From Flaviaesturariibacter aridisoli (GTDB taxonomy: Bacteria; Bacteroidota; Bacteroidia; Chitinophagales; Chitinophagaceae): a stretch of DNA of 48,514 nt. Shown here one piece after another: positions 8,120-16,719 of the stretch (position 1 is its first letter; each line of letters starts with the position of its first letter). The DNA lies in contig NZ_SKFH01000024.1 of NCBI RefSeq assembly GCF_004343705.1, forward strand, positions 1 through 48,514, given 5' to 3'. The position numbers and the translations under genes are program-made. Below the pieces are notes generated by a model that was not told where the DNA came from, did no database searches, and saw only the letters and a list, made by a program, of their open reading frames with translations.

Positions 8120-8818
8120 TTAATTCGTGGGGAGATTGTTGGCGTTGAGCGGCGTGCGCACATACGCGCCGGCGATGGCAAGCACTTCGGCGGGCGTGCG
8201 GGCCTTGTCGAGGCCGTTGGCGTCGATCACTTCACTGTTGGCGAAGGAGCCGTTGGCGATGAGGTCGCGGATGAGCGCGGCGTGTCGGGCTTCCACCGAA
8301 ACGATCTTGCCCGCGAGGGTAAGGAAGTCGGCGCTGGTGAGCAGCTTGCCGGCGCCGTTGTAGGCCGATACGCCCAGGTCTTCAAACGCTTTGGCGGTGC
8401 TGAGCACCGAGTCGCGGCTGCTGAAGTTGATCGCGCTGAAGTTGACTTCCAGGTTCTGGATCGCATTGGAGCCGAGGGCCGCCTTGAAGAAGTCGCGGTG
8501 CGCGATCTCGTGGTCGCGGATGTCGCGGAGGTATTCCGACTCCAGGGCGGTCATACCGGAGAAAGGCGTGGCCATGACCTGCGTGTAGAAGGCCGCTTCG
8601 AGTTGCTCGAGGGCATAGGCGTAGTTGAGCACACCCGTGTCGCCGGAGCCCAGGTTAACGGCGTTTTCCATGACCACCGGGTCGTCGTCTTTCTTACAGG
8701 CCTGGCCGAAGATCATCGCGGCAGCCGCGGCGCCGGAGTAGAGGAGGAAGTTGCGTCGCTGCATGGGGGCATGCAAAGGGGTAGCGATCGGCCCGGGGGC
8801 CGTGTTTTGCGGATCCAT
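8120..8818 (-). CDS. Ferritin-like domain lipoprotein (first of pair)
   Basis: Predicted 232-residue ferritin-like protein. The N-terminus MQRRNFLLYSGAAAAAMIFG then QACKK combines a twin-arginine-like RR motif with a lipobox ending in Cys41, so it is probably a lipoprotein exported in a folded state. Helix signatures LEQLEAAFYTQV, IRDHEIAHRDFF, FEDLGVSAYNGA and EARHAALIRDL match those of the gene at 7245, so the two are diverged tandem paralogues. The start at 8818 places 19 residues before QRR; the internal Met19 is an alternative start that gives a more typical signal. No clear TAnnTTTG box was found upstream. Confidence 0.82.
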   Translation of the reverse strand: MDPQNTAPGPIATPLHAPMQRRNFLLYSGAAAAAMIFGQACKKDDDPVVMENAVNLGSGDTGVLNYAYALEQLEAAFYTQVMATPFSGMTALESEYLRDIRDHEIAHRDFFKAALGSNAIQNLEVNFSAINFSSRDSVLSTAKAFEDLGVSAYNGAGKLLTSADFLTLAGKIVSVEARHAALIRDLIANGSFANSEVIDANGLDKARTPAEVLAIAGAYVRTPLNANNLPTN

Positions 8819-9015
8819 ACTGTATGGTTTATGGGTTGATAATCGGGGTTACAACGGGAGTTACGGGAAAAGGAAGCCCTTGGTTTTGTGCGGGGTAAGT
8901 CTTTTTTACCACAATTACTATGCACCGCTCCGCCGTACGTCTTTCGTTTAACGATGCCGGCAAGAGCCCGCTGCGGCCCTCGACGCATGGGACGCCGCGG
9001 GGATTTCGTTACGCA

Positions 9016-9051
9016 CAAAAAAGCGGTCCCGGCTATTACACCGGGACCGCT
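9016..9051 (-). terminator. Terminator of the RND efflux operon
   Basis: Read on the minus strand, AGCGGTCCCGG and CCGGGACCGCT form an 11-bp stem followed by a run of T (the A-run at 9017-9022 on the plus strand). It lies 26 bp after the RND pump stop codon. The 257-bp gap 8819-9076 holds nothing else I can name. Confidence 0.9.
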
Positions 9052-9076
9052 GCCATACTAAGAGAAATGTCCTTCC

Positions 9077-12000
9077 TTAAACTTCAGTCGCCAATTCTTT
9101 TACCGGGGCTGTGTAGCGTTGGCGGCCCATCCACACCCTGCGGCCCTGGAGGCGGCGCACGGCGAACATAAAGCCGACCAGCACGAAGAACAGCGGTCCG
9201 AGGAAGCCCAGCAGGGCTACGAACTTTGTTCCGTAAAAACGCTCCATCGGGCGGCGCAGGCGCTCCGACATGAGGTACATGCTCGGCACCATCACCAGCG
9301 TCAGGAAGAACGCGAAGATAAGGCCGAAGATAATTGTCCAGGAAAGCGGTCCCCAGAACACCACGGAGTCGCCGCCGAAGAAGATGTTCGGGTTCAGCTC
9401 GGTGAACATCCGTACGAAGTCGATGTTGAAGCCCACAGCCAGCGGCAGGAGGCCCAGCATGGTGGCCAGCGCCGTCAGCAGCACCGGGATGATGCGGATC
9501 TTTCCGGCCTGGATCGCGGCTTCGCGCGTGCGCATCCCGCGGCCGCGCAGCTCGTCGGTGAATTCGATGAGCAGGATGCCGTTCTTCACCACGATCCCCG
9601 CAAGGCCTACGATGCCCACGCCGAGCATGATCATCGCCATCGTCATGCCCGTCAGCGCGTAGCCGATGAACACCCCGATGATGGAGAAGAAGATCTCCGT
9701 GAGTACGATGAAGGGCTTCGACATCGAGTTGAACTGCAGCACCAGGATGAGGAAGATGATGAGCAGCGCGTAGATGAGCGCGTTGCGGAGGAACACCAGC
9801 GTTTCGGCCTGCTGCTCGCTCACGCCGCTCTGGCGCACGGTCACCGTGGAGGGCACCTTGTACTTGCGCTTGAACTCGTCGAGCTTGAGGGCGAGGGCGT
9901 CGTTGATCTTCTGCGTTTCACTTTCCACCAGCACGTTGGACTGCAGCTGGATCGTGCGCTTCAGGTTCTTACGCCGGATGCCGCCGGTGGTGTTGGTGTT
10001 GTCGGTATGCGCCACGGCGCTGAGCGGGATCTGCTTGATGGCGCCCGTGGTGAAGTCGCGGAAGGTGAGGCGCATGCTCATCAGGTCGGTGATGTTGCTG
10101 CGTACCATGTCGCTGGTGCGGAGCTGGATCTTGTATTCATCCTCGCCCTGTTTCAGCTTGCTCACTTCGCGGCCGAACACCGCCGTGCGCAGTTCCATAC
10201 CGATCTGTGCGGTGCTGATGCCTTCCGCCATGGCCCGCTCGCGGTCGATCACCACGGAGATCTCCGGGTTGTTCAGGTCTACGTCGGTGCGGAGGTGCTC
10301 GATGCCGGGCACGCGGTTCGTGTCGATAAAATTGCGGATGTCGGTGGCCACGCGGGCGATCTCGTTGAAGTTGTCGCCGATCACTTCCACGTTCACCGGC
10401 GGGTCGGTCGGGGGGCCGCCGTTTTCCTGGCTTACGGTCACCTCGGCACCGGGGATGCCCTGCACCGCCGCGCGGATATCGTCCAGGATGGGTTTTGTGC
10501 GCTTGCCGTGGCGTTTTTCAAATTCCACGAACGATACCTGCACGCGGCCCAGGTTGGACTGCACCGAGCGGTTGATGTCGTTGGGGTCGCCGGCGCTCAC
10601 GGCCACGTTGGCGATGACGCTCTCCACGATGGAGCCTTCGGTGCCGGGCTTTTCTTTTTCCAGCACTTTATAAATGCGCCGCTCGAGCACCTGGGTGATG
10701 GAGTCGGTGTATTTGACGTCGGTGCCCACGGGCAGCTTCACATACGTGTATACGAAGTTGGGGTCGCCGCTGGGGAAGAAGGTAGAACCGTTGCCGCGCG
10801 CGATGAGCATCATCAGCGAGATCGGGAACAGCAGGAACATGCCCACCAGCAGCCACACCGGGCGGCGGCCCACCAGCACCCAGCGGAGCAGCTTTTCGTA
10901 GCGGTTCATCAGGCGCGGCAGGGCTGTTTCCTGGAAATAGTGAATGATGTCGCGCAGTACGAACACGTTGAGGATCGACAGGGCCGCCATAAACAGGAGG
11001 AAGTTGCCGAAGCCGTGCCAGCCGGCGAGGTTGAACAGGACGCCGAAGGCGATCGCGCACCAGAATACAGGGCGGCGGAACAGCATCTTTTTCGGCGACT
11101 CGTATTCGCGTCCTTCGGGCTTCATGAACGAAACGGCAAATACCGGGTTGAACACGAAGGCAACGATGAGCGAAGCAGCCAGTGTCAGGATCAGCATCGT
11201 GGGCAGGTAGATCATGAACTTGCCGATCAGTCCCTTCCAGAACAGCAGCGGGAAGAAGGGCGCCAGCGTCGTGGCCGTACCGGCCAGCACGGGGATCCAC
11301 ACTTCGCCCGCGGCTTCCTTGGCGGAGCGCACGATCGGCACTTTGCCATTGGCATAGATGCGGTGCGTGTTCTCGATCACCACGATGGCGTCGTCTACGA
11401 TGATCCCGAGTCCGAAGAGCAGCGCAAAGAGCACGATGAAGTTGAGCGTCACGCTGCTGCCGATAATACCGTCGGCGATCGGTAAAAAGAGAAAGGCCAC
11501 GAACACCGACAGGGGCACCGAGAGCGCTACGAAGAAGGCGTTGGTAACGCCCATGAAGAACATCAGCACCAGCAGCACGAGGATGAAGCCGATGATGATG
11601 GTGTTCACGAGCTCGTTGAAGGAGGTCTTCGTCTGCTTCGACATGTCGCCGGTGAATACCGCGCGGAGGTCGGGGGGCAGCTCGCCGGTCTTTTGCATTT
11701 CGGCGATGACGCCTTTCACCTTGTCGGCGGCGTCGATGAGGTTTTCGCCGGAGCGCTTTACGATGTTGATGGTAATCACGGGCTTGCCGTCGAGGCGGGC
11801 GTAGGATTCTTTTTCCTTTACCGTATCGCGGATCTCGGCGATGTCGCGGAGGTAGATGGGCGCGCCTGCGGTGTTCTTCACCACCACGTCGCGCAGGTCG
11901 AGGGCGGCGTCGAACTGGCCCTTCACGCGCAGCGTGCGGCGCATGGTGCCTACTTCGATCTGTCCGCCGGAGATGTTGTTGTTCTCGTACTTGATGGCGT

Positions 12001-12658
12001 TGTCGATGTCGTTGAAGGTGATGCGGGCGGCCTGCATCTTATAGGGGTCCACGTTCACCTGGATCTCGCGCTCGGGCGCACCCACGATGTCAGCGCGGGT
12101 GATCTCCTTCAATTCTTCCACGCGGTCCTGGATGTCGTCGGCATACTGCTTCAGCTTCACGGCGTCGTAGTTGCCCGAGATGTTGAGGTACATGATGGGC
12201 ATCTCCGAAAAGGAGAATTCCTGTACGTCGGGTTCCTGCGTAAGGTCGGTGGGCAGGTCGCTGCGGGCCTTGTCCACGGCGTCCTTCACCTTTTGCTTCG
12301 CGATGTCGGTCTTCACGTCGGTGTCGAACTCCACGGTGATGAGCGAGTAGTCCTGCTGCGAGATCGAATTGACCTTGTTCACCTTGGCGCCCGAGATCGA
12401 CTTGATCTGCTTTTCGATGGGGCGCGTCACGAGGTTCTCGATGTCGTTGGGCGAGTTGCCCACGTGCACCGTGATCACCGAGATGGTGGGTACCACGATG
12501 TCGGGAAACTGCTCCTTCGGCATGGTCATGAATTTCATGAGGCCATATGCCGAGATGAGAATGGCGAGAATATAGACGACGGTCCGGTTGTCCACCGCCC
12601 AGCTCGTAACCGGGAACTGCTTGAACTTCTTGCCGACGCCTTCGATAATTTTCTTCAT
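9077..12658 (-). CDS. RND family efflux transporter permease (AcrB-like)
   Basis: A 1193-residue inner-membrane pump of the resistance-nodulation-division superfamily. It shows the first helix after VDNRTVVYILAILISAYGLM, two large periplasmic loops and twelve predicted membrane helices. The proton-relay pair Asp422-Asp423 sits in GLGIIVDDAIVVIENTHR, and the C-terminal half repeats this as GIVGLAGIVVKNGILLIEF. It exceeds the usual length of about 1050 because of a longer cytoplasmic segment around residues 510-580 and a C-terminal tail, which is common in Bacteroidota pumps. It is the last gene of the tetR-tolC-adaptor-pump operon, 85 bp after the adaptor. Substrate cannot be inferred. Confidence 0.95.
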   Translation of the reverse strand: MKKIIEGVGKKFKQFPVTSWAVDNRTVVYILAILISAYGLMKFMTMPKEQFPDIVVPTISVITVHVGNSPNDIENLVTRPIEKQIKSISGAKVNKVNSISQQDYSLITVEFDTDVKTDIAKQKVKDAVDKARSDLPTDLTQEPDVQEFSFSEMPIMYLNISGNYDAVKLKQYADDIQDRVEELKEITRADIVGAPEREIQVNVDPYKMQAARITFNDIDNAIKYENNNISGGQIEVGTMRRTLRVKGQFDAALDLRDVVVKNTAGAPIYLRDIAEIRDTVKEKESYARLDGKPVITINIVKRSGENLIDAADKVKGVIAEMQKTGELPPDLRAVFTGDMSKQTKTSFNELVNTIIIGFILVLLVLMFFMGVTNAFFVALSVPLSVFVAFLFLPIADGIIGSSVTLNFIVLFALLFGLGIIVDDAIVVIENTHRIYANGKVPIVRSAKEAAGEVWIPVLAGTATTLAPFFPLLFWKGLIGKFMIYLPTMLILTLAASLIVAFVFNPVFAVSFMKPEGREYESPKKMLFRRPVFWCAIAFGVLFNLAGWHGFGNFLLFMAALSILNVFVLRDIIHYFQETALPRLMNRYEKLLRWVLVGRRPVWLLVGMFLLFPISLMMLIARGNGSTFFPSGDPNFVYTYVKLPVGTDVKYTDSITQVLERRIYKVLEKEKPGTEGSIVESVIANVAVSAGDPNDINRSVQSNLGRVQVSFVEFEKRHGKRTKPILDDIRAAVQGIPGAEVTVSQENGGPPTDPPVNVEVIGDNFNEIARVATDIRNFIDTNRVPGIEHLRTDVDLNNPEISVVIDRERAMAEGISTAQIGMELRTAVFGREVSKLKQGEDEYKIQLRTSDMVRSNITDLMSMRLTFRDFTTGAIKQIPLSAVAHTDNTNTTGGIRRKNLKRTIQLQSNVLVESETQKINDALALKLDEFKRKYKVPSTVTVRQSGVSEQQAETLVFLRNALIYALLIIFLILVLQFNSMSKPFIVLTEIFFSIIGVFIGYALTGMTMAMIMLGVGIVGLAGIVVKNGILLIEFTDELRGRGMRTREAAIQAGKIRIIPVLLTALATMLGLLPLAVGFNIDFVRMFTELNPNIFFGGDSVVFWGPLSWTIIFGLIFAFFLTLVMVPSMYLMSERLRRPMERFYGTKFVALLGFLGPLFFVLVGFMFAVRRLQGRRVWMGRQRYTAPVKELATEV

Positions 12659-12678
12659 TTGAATAGTCTTTTGGTTGT

Positions 12679-12741
12679 CGTGAGCCGTGAGCCGTCAGGC
12701 GTTAGGCGTGAGCAGAAAGCACTCACGGTTCACGCCTCACG
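12679..12741. repeat. Inverted heptamer arrays inside the efflux operon
   Basis: The arm 12679-12698 (CGTGAGC, CGTGAGC, CGTCAG) pairs with 12722-12741 with three mismatches in 20 bp. It fills the 85-bp space between the adaptor stop and the pump start, so any operon transcript carries this hairpin just ahead of the pump. Confidence 0.8.
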
Positions 12742-12743
12742 TT

Positions 12744-13895
12744 TTACTTCGCGATCGCTACCACCTGTCCTTCGTACAGTTCCTGGTAGCCTTCGGTGAT
12801 GAGCTGGTCGCCGGAGGCGAGGCCGCTCTTCACTTCGACGCGCTCGCCGTAAGATTCACCTACGATGACGGCGCGCTTGCGGGCCACGGATTTGGCGCCT
12901 TCCTTGGCCAGTACGTACACGTACTTGCCCTTCTCGTCGCTCTGCACCACGTTGAGCGGCACGGTCACCACATTGGGGTTGTTGTAGTCCTGGATCTTTA
13001 CCTGCACCACCTGGTTGGGCTTCAGCGCGGGGTCGGCGGGGATGCGGGCTTCCACCACGAAGCCGCGCGTGTCGGCGTTGATGGACTGGCTGATCACCGA
13101 GATGCTGCTGTTGAGGGTACGCTTCAGGTCGGGGAGGTAGATCTGCACCGGCGTTCCCTGCTTCACGCGGGGGAGGTAGTTTTCGGGGATGTTGGCCGTC
13201 ACCTTGAGGGCGCTGTTGTTGACGATCTTGATGTGCGGGCCCATCGGGTTGGCGGCGAACATTTCGCCGGCGTGCACGGTCACTTCATCGGCGATGCCGC
13301 TCGTTTCTGCATACACGTTGCTCATGCTCATTCCCTCACGGGCGGTGGCCAGCTGCTTTTCGAGGCCGGTAACGGCGCTGCGCGCCTGCACCAGCTGCAC
13401 TTCGGTACCGATCTCTTCTTTCCAGAGGCGCTGCTGGCGGTTATAAAGGTCGCGGGCGGTGGCGAGCTGCGCTTCCACGGCGGCTACCTGCGTGCGCTGA
13501 ACGGCGTCATCAAGCTTCAGCAGCAGCTGGCCCTTGCGCACCGGCTGGCCCTGCGTTACATAGACGGCCTTCACCAGGCCGCCGCCGTTGCGGGGTGCGG
13601 CGTAGGAAATGTTGCTGCTCTCCACGCGGCCCTGTAGCTCGATGAAGTGCGTGAAGTGGTCGGTGCTGAGGGGCTGCACCGCTACCAGTTTCGCGGTGGC
13701 GGCCGAAGCGGCGGGGTCGGCCTTGGCGATCTCGGCTTCGAGTGCGGTGATCTTGTCGCTCAGCTTTTTCTGTTCGCCGCGGAGCTTTTCCAGTTCGGCT
13801 TTCTTATCGTTGAGGGAAGCGTTGCTGTCTTTGCTGGAGTTGCCGCAGGAGGCGAGCAGCAGCAGCAGTACCAATGCGGAAAGTATTCTTTTCAT
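12744..13895 (-). CDS. RND efflux membrane fusion protein (periplasmic adaptor)
   Basis: Predicted 383-residue HlyD/AcrA-type adaptor. It starts with a lipoprotein signal (MKRILSALVLLLLLASC), then a short coiled coil (LNDKKAELEKLRGEQKKLSD), a lipoyl-like region (GGGLVKAVYVTQGQPVRKGQ), an alpha-hairpin, and beta-barrel and membrane-proximal domains ending in LITEGYQELYEGQVVAIAK. It should be anchored at the inner membrane and bridge the RND pump (9077) and the TolC-like channel (13920). It begins 24 bp after the TolC stop. Confidence 0.93.
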   Translation of the reverse strand: MKRILSALVLLLLLASCGNSSKDSNASLNDKKAELEKLRGEQKKLSDKITALEAEIAKADPAASAATAKLVAVQPLSTDHFTHFIELQGRVESSNISYAAPRNGGGLVKAVYVTQGQPVRKGQLLLKLDDAVQRTQVAAVEAQLATARDLYNRQQRLWKEEIGTEVQLVQARSAVTGLEKQLATAREGMSMSNVYAETSGIADEVTVHAGEMFAANPMGPHIKIVNNSALKVTANIPENYLPRVKQGTPVQIYLPDLKRTLNSSISVISQSINADTRGFVVEARIPADPALKPNQVVQVKIQDYNNPNVVTVPLNVVQSDEKGKYVYVLAKEGAKSVARKRAVIVGESYGERVEVKSGLASGDQLITEGYQELYEGQVVAIAK

Positions 13896-13919
13896 TGTAG
13901 CTCTTTTTGAGGTGGTGGT

Positions 13920-15311
13920 TTATTGCAGTTTGCCAGTAGCGCGCATCAGCTCGATGCGGGCGTTGATGGCGTCGTATAGGGCGTTGTAGTAATTCGACTG
14001 TGCGGTGCGCAGGTCGGCATCGGCCGCCGTGATCTCGGTTTGCGAGCCCGAGCCGATCTCGTATTTCTTGCGGGTCTGGTTGTATACTTTATCGGCCAGC
14101 TCCATGTTGCGCTTCTGGTTGTCGAGGGTGGAGAGGGCGCTGGCGAAGTTGTTCTGCGCCGTCAGCACCTGCTGGTCGATGGAGAGCCGGAGTCCTTCCA
14201 CATCGTTCTCCGACCGCTGCAGCTCGAGGCGCGCGCGCTGGATGCGGGCCGCTTTGGCGAATCCGTCGAAGATCGGCACCTGGATGTTGAGGCCTACGGC
14301 AGCACCCTTGCTCCAGGAGCCTCCGAAACCAAACTTGTCGCTCTGGCGCAGCAGGCTGTAGTTGGAGGCCAGGGCCACCGTGGGAAAGTAGGTATACTGG
14401 TAGCGCTTGATGTTGTAGCGGCGCAGCTCGAGTCCCTTCTGGGCATACTGGTATTCCTTGCGGTCCTCGTATTTATACTGGCCGGCTTCGAGCACGCCCT
14501 GGCGCACCTGCTCGAGGCTCACCGTGTCTTTGAGCACGAGCGTGTCGCGGAGGGGCATGCCCATGAGCAGCTTGAGGCCGAGGTACCCATTGTCGACCAT
14601 GTTGACCACCTTCGTGCGTTCGGTTTGCAGGTTGGTCAGCTGCACGTTCACCTTGTCGATGTCGAGCTTTTCGGCAAAGCCGGCCTCGTAAATCTTGCGG
14701 GTGTCGGAGGAAAACTTCTGCAGGCGCACGATATTGGCGTCGATGATGGCGAGCTGGTAGCGCGAGGCGGCCAGCTGGTAGTAGATCTTGTATACGTTGG
14801 CGCGGATGTTCTCCTCGGTGACTTCAACGGCCTTCCGGGCAAACTCCATGGAAGCGCGGCGTGCTTGCAGGCCCACGAACACCTGTCCGTCGAAGAGCAG
14901 CTGCTGCAGCGACACGCCGGCGTTGTTTTGCCACTTGGCACCGAAGGCGAAGTCGAGGTAGCCGATCTCCGGCATCACGATGGGGCGGCCCTGCCCGTCC
15001 TTCACGCCTTCCTTCACCAGGGCACCGTAGGCGCTTTGGGTAAATACGTCGGGCACGCGCTGGCCCAGGATGAGCGGGTTGTAGGTGATGCCGGCATTGG
15101 CATTTACCTGGGGGTAGGCATTGGCGGTGATCTCCCGGTTGGTCTGTTGCTGGATCTGGACGTCGAGCAGCGCGTTCTTCACCTGCACGCTGTTCTTGCG
15201 GGCAAAGTCGGCGGCTTCGGCAGCCGTCAGCTCGTAGCGCTGCTGGGCGCGGAGCCCGGAGGCGCACCCGATCAGCGACAGCAGCAGCCATAAAGCGAAT
15301 TTTGGTGTCAT
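13920..15311 (-). CDS. TolC family outer-membrane efflux protein
   Basis: Predicted 463-residue outer-membrane factor. It has a signal peptide (MTPKFALWLLLSLIGCASGL, cut after RAQ) and the TolC-typical start YELTAAEAADFARKNSVQVK. Long helical stretches and an internal repeat of two outer-membrane-factor modules follow, ending in LRTAQSNYYNALYDAINARIELMRATG. It forms the exit duct for the pump. It starts 5 bp after the TetR stop codon, so the two genes are co-transcribed. Confidence 0.93.
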   Translation of the reverse strand: MTPKFALWLLLSLIGCASGLRAQQRYELTAAEAADFARKNSVQVKNALLDVQIQQQTNREITANAYPQVNANAGITYNPLILGQRVPDVFTQSAYGALVKEGVKDGQGRPIVMPEIGYLDFAFGAKWQNNAGVSLQQLLFDGQVFVGLQARRASMEFARKAVEVTEENIRANVYKIYYQLAASRYQLAIIDANIVRLQKFSSDTRKIYEAGFAEKLDIDKVNVQLTNLQTERTKVVNMVDNGYLGLKLLMGMPLRDTLVLKDTVSLEQVRQGVLEAGQYKYEDRKEYQYAQKGLELRRYNIKRYQYTYFPTVALASNYSLLRQSDKFGFGGSWSKGAAVGLNIQVPIFDGFAKAARIQRARLELQRSENDVEGLRLSIDQQVLTAQNNFASALSTLDNQKRNMELADKVYNQTRKKYEIGSGSQTEITAADADLRTAQSNYYNALYDAINARIELMRATGKLQ

Positions 15312-15316
15312 CTTCT

Positions 15317-15931
15317 CTATTTTTTGATTCGTTGTTTCTTATACTTTTCGATCAGCTTTTCCCCGCGTGCGGTAGCGATGCCGTAGAGGAACACTTCCAT
15401 CAGCTGCCACTCTACCTGCCAGAGGCTGGTGCGGCTCATCGGGAAGACGTCCAGGTTGAAGGCCATCATCATACTGGCGATGCGGTAGCGCGTCAGGATG
15501 TCGGCATCCAGCTCCTCCCGGTACAACCCTTCCCCGATGCCCCGTTCGAAGTTGCTCCGGATCATGCCGTAGAGAAACTCGTTCTGGTAGGCCTTGAACT
15601 TGCTGAACGTGGGGGCATGGTATTTCTCCATGTCGAACAGCACGGCGGGGTTCATGGTGTTGAACATTTCCTGCACCCGGTCGAAGGCGAGGAAGATCTC
15701 GTGGATGGCATTGTCGGCAACAGCCTGCGACTGGCAGCAGCCTGCCTTGTTGTCTTCCATGATGCGGCTGAACACCGCGTTGACGAGTTCTTCCTTGTCG
15801 GCGAAATAGAGGTACAGGGTTTTCTTGGACATACCGGTCTGGGCGGCGATATCGTCCATGGATACGGAGCGGATCCCGTAGCGGTTAAACAGCTCGTGCG
15901 CTTTGACGAGAATGCGTTCTTTGGGTTCCAT
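15317..15931 (-). CDS. TetR family transcriptional regulator of the efflux operon
   Basis: Predicted 204-residue TetR repressor. The ATG at 15931 (MEPKERILVKAHELFNRYG) was chosen over the longer frame from 15982, because it follows a TAGTTTTG -7 box by 8 bp and removes residues that would overlap the promoter and operator. The DNA-binding helix-turn-helix is at residues 20-45 (SVSMDDIAAQTGMSKKTLYL); the rest is the ligand-binding helical domain. It is the first gene of the efflux operon, and a palindrome at 15948-15977 overlaps its promoter. Autorepression relieved by a pump substrate is therefore the simplest model (inference). Confidence 0.92.
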   Translation of the reverse strand: MEPKERILVKAHELFNRYGIRSVSMDDIAAQTGMSKKTLYLYFADKEELVNAVFSRIMEDNKAGCCQSQAVADNAIHEIFLAFDRVQEMFNTMNPAVLFDMEKYHAPTFSKFKAYQNEFLYGMIRSNFERGIGEGLYREELDADILTRYRIASMMMAFNLDVFPMSRTSLWQVEWQLMEVFLYGIATARGEKLIEKYKKQRIKK

Positions 15932-15939
15932 AACGGGCG

Positions 15940-15947
15940 CAAAACTA
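15940..15947 (-). promoter_or_regulatory. -7 promoter box of the tetR-efflux operon
   Basis: CAAAACTA on the plus strand reads TAGTTTTG on the minus strand, a full match to the Bacteroidota -7 consensus TAnnTTTG. It ends 8 bp before the tetR start codon. Confidence 0.7.
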
Positions 15948-15977
15948 TGGAAACTATTTACGTAACCAAAGTTTCCA
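15948..15977. promoter_or_regulatory. Probable TetR operator
   Basis: TGGAAACT and AGTTTCCA form perfect 8-bp arms 14 bp apart (dyad of 30 bp). The site abuts the tetR -7 box on its upstream side, where a bound repressor would block the polymerase. Arm length and spacing suit a TetR dimer; the pairing with this regulator is inferred from position. Confidence 0.65.
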
Positions 15978-16026
15978 ACCATTATTTTTTGATGAAATCC
16001 TCATATTCCGGGATGAACTGCGCCCC

Positions 16027-16034
16027 TACCTTTG
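16027..16034 (+). promoter_or_regulatory. -7 promoter box of the DUF502 gene
   Basis: TACCTTTG matches TAnnTTTG exactly and ends 4 bp before the ATG at 16039, so the transcript would start at or next to the start codon. Confidence 0.65.
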
Positions 16035-16038
16035 CCCC

Positions 16039-16719
16039 ATGGACGATCGTCTGCACCCGCCCAAAGAGCGTTTTCGCGTCGGCAGCCTGTTTCAGTATTT
16101 CCTGCAGGGGCTGCTCGTCATCGCGCCGGTGGTCATCACGGCCTGGGCGGTGTATTGGGTGGTCGATTCCATCGACAACCTCATCCCCATCTTCGTGGTG
16201 CGCCAGCCCGGCGGCCAGGTGGTGATCCGCAACTACGGGCTTGGTTTTGTGCTGGTGCTCGTGGTGGTGTGCCTCATCGGTTACCTGTCAACCTTCTTTA
16301 TCCGAAACCGTGTGTTCGCGCTCTTCGATTCGCTCCTGAGCAAAACGCCCGGCATCCGTTTTATTTACAGCACCGTCAAGGATTTCACCGAAGCGCTCGG
16401 CGGCGAGAAGAAGAAGTTCAACCGTCCCGTGCTCGCCAACATCGACGATACCGATGTGTGGCGCATCGGCTTCATCACGCAGGACCATGCCCGCGACTTC
16501 GGGTTTGAAGACTACGTGGCGGTGTACATCCCGATGTCGTACTCGATCGCGGGTAACGTCTACCTGCTTCCAGAGGCGCGCGTACGGCCCATTTCGAACA
16601 TCAATGCAACGGATGCCATGAAGTTTGCCATCAGCGGTGGCGTGACGCACGTGGAGGAGGGAAAACACCACCCCGACGACCATGCGCAACACCAAAACGG
16701 CCCTGCTGCTATGGGCTAG
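16039..16719 (+). CDS. DUF502 family membrane protein
   Basis: Predicted 226-residue protein of the DUF502 family. Two membrane helices at the N-terminus (FLQGLLVIAPVVITAWAVYW, and a second near residues 70-92, LGFVLVLVVVCLIGYLSTFF) are followed by a conserved soluble domain (TPGIRFIYSTVKDFTEALGG, VAVYIPMSYSIAGNVYLLPE). The family's molecular function is not established. The last 38 bp overlap the start of the next gene at 16682. Confidence 0.88.
   Translation: MDDRLHPPKERFRVGSLFQYFLQGLLVIAPVVITAWAVYWVVDSIDNLIPIFVVRQPGGQVVIRNYGLGFVLVLVVVCLIGYLSTFFIRNRVFALFDSLLSKTPGIRFIYSTVKDFTEALGGEKKKFNRPVLANIDDTDVWRIGFITQDHARDFGFEDYVAVYIPMSYSIAGNVYLLPEARVRPISNINATDAMKFAISGGVTHVEEGKHHPDDHAQHQNGPAAMG

Noticed and set aside
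9119-11485. Plus-strand frame of 788 codons opposite the RND pump
   Set aside because: Same cause: antisense shadow of a GC-rich gene; the translation is His-, Gln- and Ala-rich without domains.
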